NCBI GenBank assembly: GCA_046565505.1
Contig: JBKHYJ010000066.1
Coordinates: forward strand, 1-64,000
DNA: 64,000 nucleotides
Direction of reading: 5' to 3'
Origin: JBKHYJ01 sp046565505
GTDB lineage: Bacteria > Acidobacteriota > Blastocatellia > UBA7656
Within the stretch, counting starts at the first letter, position 1. Each line of letters starts with the position of its first letter. Shown here one piece after another: positions 63,675 through 64,000 of the stretch. A program made the position numbers and the translations under genes. The notes beneath the pieces are model-generated. The model saw nothing but the letters and a program-made list of their open reading frames with translations, ran no database searches and was not told the DNA's origin.

Positions 63675-64000
63675 CGCTTCTCCATGTTTTCGATAATGAG
63701 GACACGCTGCCCCAAACCACGTGCGCCCGCAGGCGGCATGCGGGCCGCGGGCGCGCGGGAAAACTGAATCAATTCAGAAGAGATTGAGCCGCAGGCGCAC
63801 GCAGGTCAGGCTGATCTGCCCTGGTCCTGCCGGCGCAGGCGCGTCAGGTTAGCGTTGATCCGAGTCCCACCTGAATCAGGCATCCCGCACATCGCTGTGC
63901 TTACCTTGCAGGGTTCGATTTAGATTCGATCTATTCCGGGGATGACTACACAACCTGTAACCTGCAACCTGCTCACGTTGACCTTACGCCGGCGAGGCCG
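63675..64000. other. Upstream region of the BACON protein gene, window end
   Basis: 326 bp without a supported gene. It should contain the promoter of the BACON protein gene. Nothing was recognised with confidence; no neighbouring gene is visible at this edge. Confidence 0.45.

Overview
This is a GC-rich, gene-dense chromosomal segment that most resembles a member of the Acidobacteriota, perhaps the Blastocatellia or Pyrinomonadales. That placement is inferred from gene content: an alternative complex III plus caa3-type oxidase supercluster, an Oar-like TonB-dependent receptor with a carboxypeptidase-like N-terminal domain, an orphan MacB/FtsX-type permease of the acidobacterial ADOP kind, a tricorn-like protease, and a large secreted BACON/FG-GAP protein. 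No rRNA gene or complete mobile element is present. One tRNA gene, tRNA-Glu(CTC), was found.

Left part (1-16.6 kb, minus strand). A thioredoxin-fold protein with an in-frame UGA at the redox position (82-1242) is a strong selenoprotein candidate, with a bSECIS-like hairpin directly downstream of the UGA. It is followed by an Fe/Mn superoxide dismutase. A large respiratory operon then reads from 16550 down to 2768: actA-actB-actC-actD-actE-actF, a small membrane protein, a Sco-type copper chaperone, and cytochrome oxidase subunits II-I-III-IV. Together these oxidise quinol (alternative complex III), pass electrons to the oxidase and reduce O2.

Accessory stretch (17-19.2 kb). tRNA-Glu(CTC) is abutted by the C-terminal remnant of a tyrosine recombinase. 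An unrecognised 346-residue gene and a tiny cysteine-rich protein follow. This looks like the scar of an integrated element.

Middle (19-30 kb). Here are a Cys-rich membrane protein, a zinc-ribbon protein, an FHA-GAF-HD-GYP signalling protein, and an isolated set of two EutN/CcmL-type microcompartment vertex genes next to a protein whose N-terminus looks like an encapsulation peptide. These are followed by cyclophilin, gatB, typA/bipA and an amidase.

Right part (30-64 kb). In order: a tricorn-like protease; nadB; an ankyrin lipoprotein; two acyl-CoA dehydrogenases with a truncated acyl-CoA synthetase-like protein; the orphan ABC permease; an orphan actin-like ATPase; a DUF547 protein; an operon cyaY - DUF1460 - GT2 - DUF4922 - SpoIID; ndk; a TPR protein; the TonB receptor with a long leader and a consensus promoter; a DUF434 protein; a small lipoprotein; two strong hairpins; and the giant BACON-repeat surface protein.

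The most interesting observations are the UGA/bSECIS thioredoxin-like protein, the orphan BMC vertex locus, the five-gene cyaY/DUF1460/GT2/DUF4922/SpoIID operon and the orphan actin-like protein. All functional calls rest on reading motifs by eye; no database search was run.
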